A stretch of 6,945 nt of DNA. Origin: an uncultured Chromatiaceae bacterium (GTDB taxonomy: Bacteria > Pseudomonadota > Gammaproteobacteria > Enterobacterales > Alteromonadaceae). Position numbers and translations under genes: made by a program. Positions 5,751 through 6,945 of the stretch are shown here, piece after piece; the stretch's first letter is position 1, and each line of letters opens with the position of its first letter. The stretch is from positions 1 to 6,945 of the forward strand of contig CAMLNG010000200.1 in NCBI GenBank assembly GCA_946481195.1, written 5' to 3'. The notes under the pieces are model-generated. The model was not told the DNA's origin. It saw only the letters and a program-made list of their open reading frames with translations, and did not search any database.

Positions 5751-6945
5751 TGCGTCTCGTTTGCCTGATCCCTGCCCTGTTCTGGCTTGGCCATGCCACC
5801 GCGCTGGATTTTCAGGCTGAACGTAAAAACATCGAAGCAGACGCGAAAGCTGCAGTGAATAGACTCAGTGCGCTGCCGGCTGCTGAGCAAACCGCCGAAT
5901 ACTGGCTGGTTCTCAGTTATGGCTATATGAAGCTGCTGAACAAGGAAGGCGCTATCACTGCTGTGAATAAAGCACTGGAAGGTTCGCTCAGTGCTTCACA
6001 GAAAATTGACGCTCTGCACCACAAAGCATTGATTTACGGCATTATGTTTCGTGACAGCAAAGCTGCACTTGAACAGCTGAAACTGGCCGAAGCCGCGCTG
6101 GACCTTTATCATGGTGATGACAAACCAAAACTACAGACCAGTCTCTATGAGAGCTTTGCCCAGGGTTACAATCAACGGGGCGACATTGCCCAGGCATTAA
6201 AATACGCGGAGCTCAGCGTCGCCATTGCCACTGAATTTAAGCTGGAGACCGCTGAGCTGGAAAGCCGGTTGATCGCTGGCCGGCTGGCACTGCAGCAAAA
6301 TAACTACACACTGGCCCAGCAACAGCTGAGCCGGGCGCTGACATTGGCGCAAAATGGCAATGATAAAGCCTCATTAGGGTCTATTCATTTGCGCCTTGGT
6401 ATGGCTTACGACAAACTCGAACTCTACGCCTTAGCCGGTGACCATCTGCTGCAGGCCGAGCAATTTTTACAGATGCCGGATCGGCGCAATCAACTGGTCA
6501 CGGTTTTTCTGACCCAAATTGAACACTACCGGCAAACCGGCGAACTCAATAAAGCAGCCGCTACAGTCAAAAAGGCACAACAAGTCCTGTCAGAACTGAA
6601 AGACCCTTATCTCACCGCACAGTTGTTGTCAGGCGAAGCACAGCTCGCACTGGCGCAACAGCAGCCCGCACAGGCTGAGCAGCAATTACTCAAAGCCGCA
6701 CAACTGTTTCAACAGCTCGGCAACCGCAGTATGCAAAATGAAATCAGTATAACGCTGGCTGAAGTCGCTTTATTGCAACAACAACTGGCTAAAGCACGGG
6801 CTTATCTGCCGCAGGAATTGCAAATCGACCAGCAACCGGTGTTTTTACAGCGCAAATACTGGGATATTTTGTCCCGGATCCATGCCAGCAGTGGTGAATG
6901 GCAACAGGCTTACCAGGCGGCATTAGCAGCCGGCAAAGCGCAATT
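5750..6945 (+). CDS. exported tetratricopeptide-repeat protein, possibly the sensor part of a signalling protein (3' truncated)
   Basis: The frame is open from ATG at 5750 to the window end (398 complete codons). A signal peptide is visible (MRLVCLIPALFWLGHATA, likely cleaved before LDF), so the repeats should lie in the periplasm. From about residue 83 to the end there are successive helix pairs of TPR type, for example YNQRGDIAQALKYAELSVAI (130-149), the pairs about 165-195 and 205-234, YRQTGELNKAAATVKKAQQV (250-269), and 285-315. The protein is rich in Gln and Leu. In related gammaproteobacteria this layout (signal peptide, many TPRs) is often followed by a membrane segment and a GGDEF or histidine-kinase domain, which would lie past the window. 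That is an inference; a purely periplasmic scaffold is equally possible. GGAG 6 bases before the ATG and the TGATG overlap with the dehydrogenase support the start. Confidence 0.85.
   Translation, partial: MRLVCLIPALFWLGHATALDFQAERKNIEADAKAAVNRLSALPAAEQTAEYWLVLSYGYMKLLNKEGAITAVNKALEGSLSASQKIDALHHKALIYGIMFRDSKAALEQLKLAEAALDLYHGDDKPKLQTSLYESFAQGYNQRGDIAQALKYAELSVAIATEFKLETAELESRLIAGRLALQQNNYTLAQQQLSRALTLAQNGNDKASLGSIHLRLGMAYDKLELYALAGDHLLQAEQFLQMPDRRNQLVTVFLTQIEHYRQTGELNKAAATVKKAQQVLSELKDPYLTAQLLSGEAQLALAQQQPAQAEQQLLKAAQLFQQLGNRSMQNEISITLAEVALLQQQLAKARAYLPQELQIDQQPVFLQRKYWDILSRIHASSGEWQQAYQAALAAGKAQ

Overview
The window looks like chromosomal DNA of a marine or freshwater gammaproteobacterium, probably near Alteromonadales/Rheinheimera/Alishewanella. 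This placement is inferred from protein style (a Cache-HAMP-GGDEF-EAL regulator, a DUF3034 protein, a lipoprotein truncated hemoglobin and a secreted TPR protein), moderate GC content and dense 1-13 base gene overlaps. There are no mobile elements, tRNAs, rRNAs or CRISPR arrays. Names rest on motif reading only; no database search was run.

Layout. Bases 3-83 are the last codons of an upstream gene whose product ends in a cell-surface sorting-like tail (short Pro/Ala motif, Leu-rich helix, RRRS). A textbook intrinsic terminator at 99-125 closes that unit. Bases 126-358 are a leader with a weak candidate promoter and two AT-rich dyad symmetries. A tightly overlapping plus-strand operon follows: a membrane-bound c-di-GMP phosphodiesterase with a periplasmic sensor (359-2665), a DUF3034 outer-membrane barrel candidate (2665-3510) and a group 1 truncated hemoglobin lipoprotein (3498-3920). 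A minus-strand gene (3826-4674) for a periplasmic solute-binding-like protein converges on it, and its last 31 codons are antisense to the hemoglobin gene. A short divergent promoter region (4675-4763) separates it from a second plus-strand operon: a D-2-hydroxyacid dehydrogenase of the hydroxypyruvate reductase type (4764-5750), then an exported TPR protein (5750 to the window end, truncated).

How the genes may work together. The first operon joins a sensor that faces the periplasm and probably degrades c-di-GMP inside the cell with two envelope proteins, one of them a heme protein. The most interesting hypothesis is that periplasmic or outer-membrane gas/redox chemistry by the hemoglobin and DUF3034 protein is physiologically linked to c-di-GMP turnover. 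The GGDEF half of the enzyme has lost acidic residues at its metal site and its inhibitory site, while the EAL half looks fully active. In the second operon the dehydrogenase and the TPR protein overlap by one base; the TPR protein may be the sensor half of a larger signalling protein continuing beyond the window.
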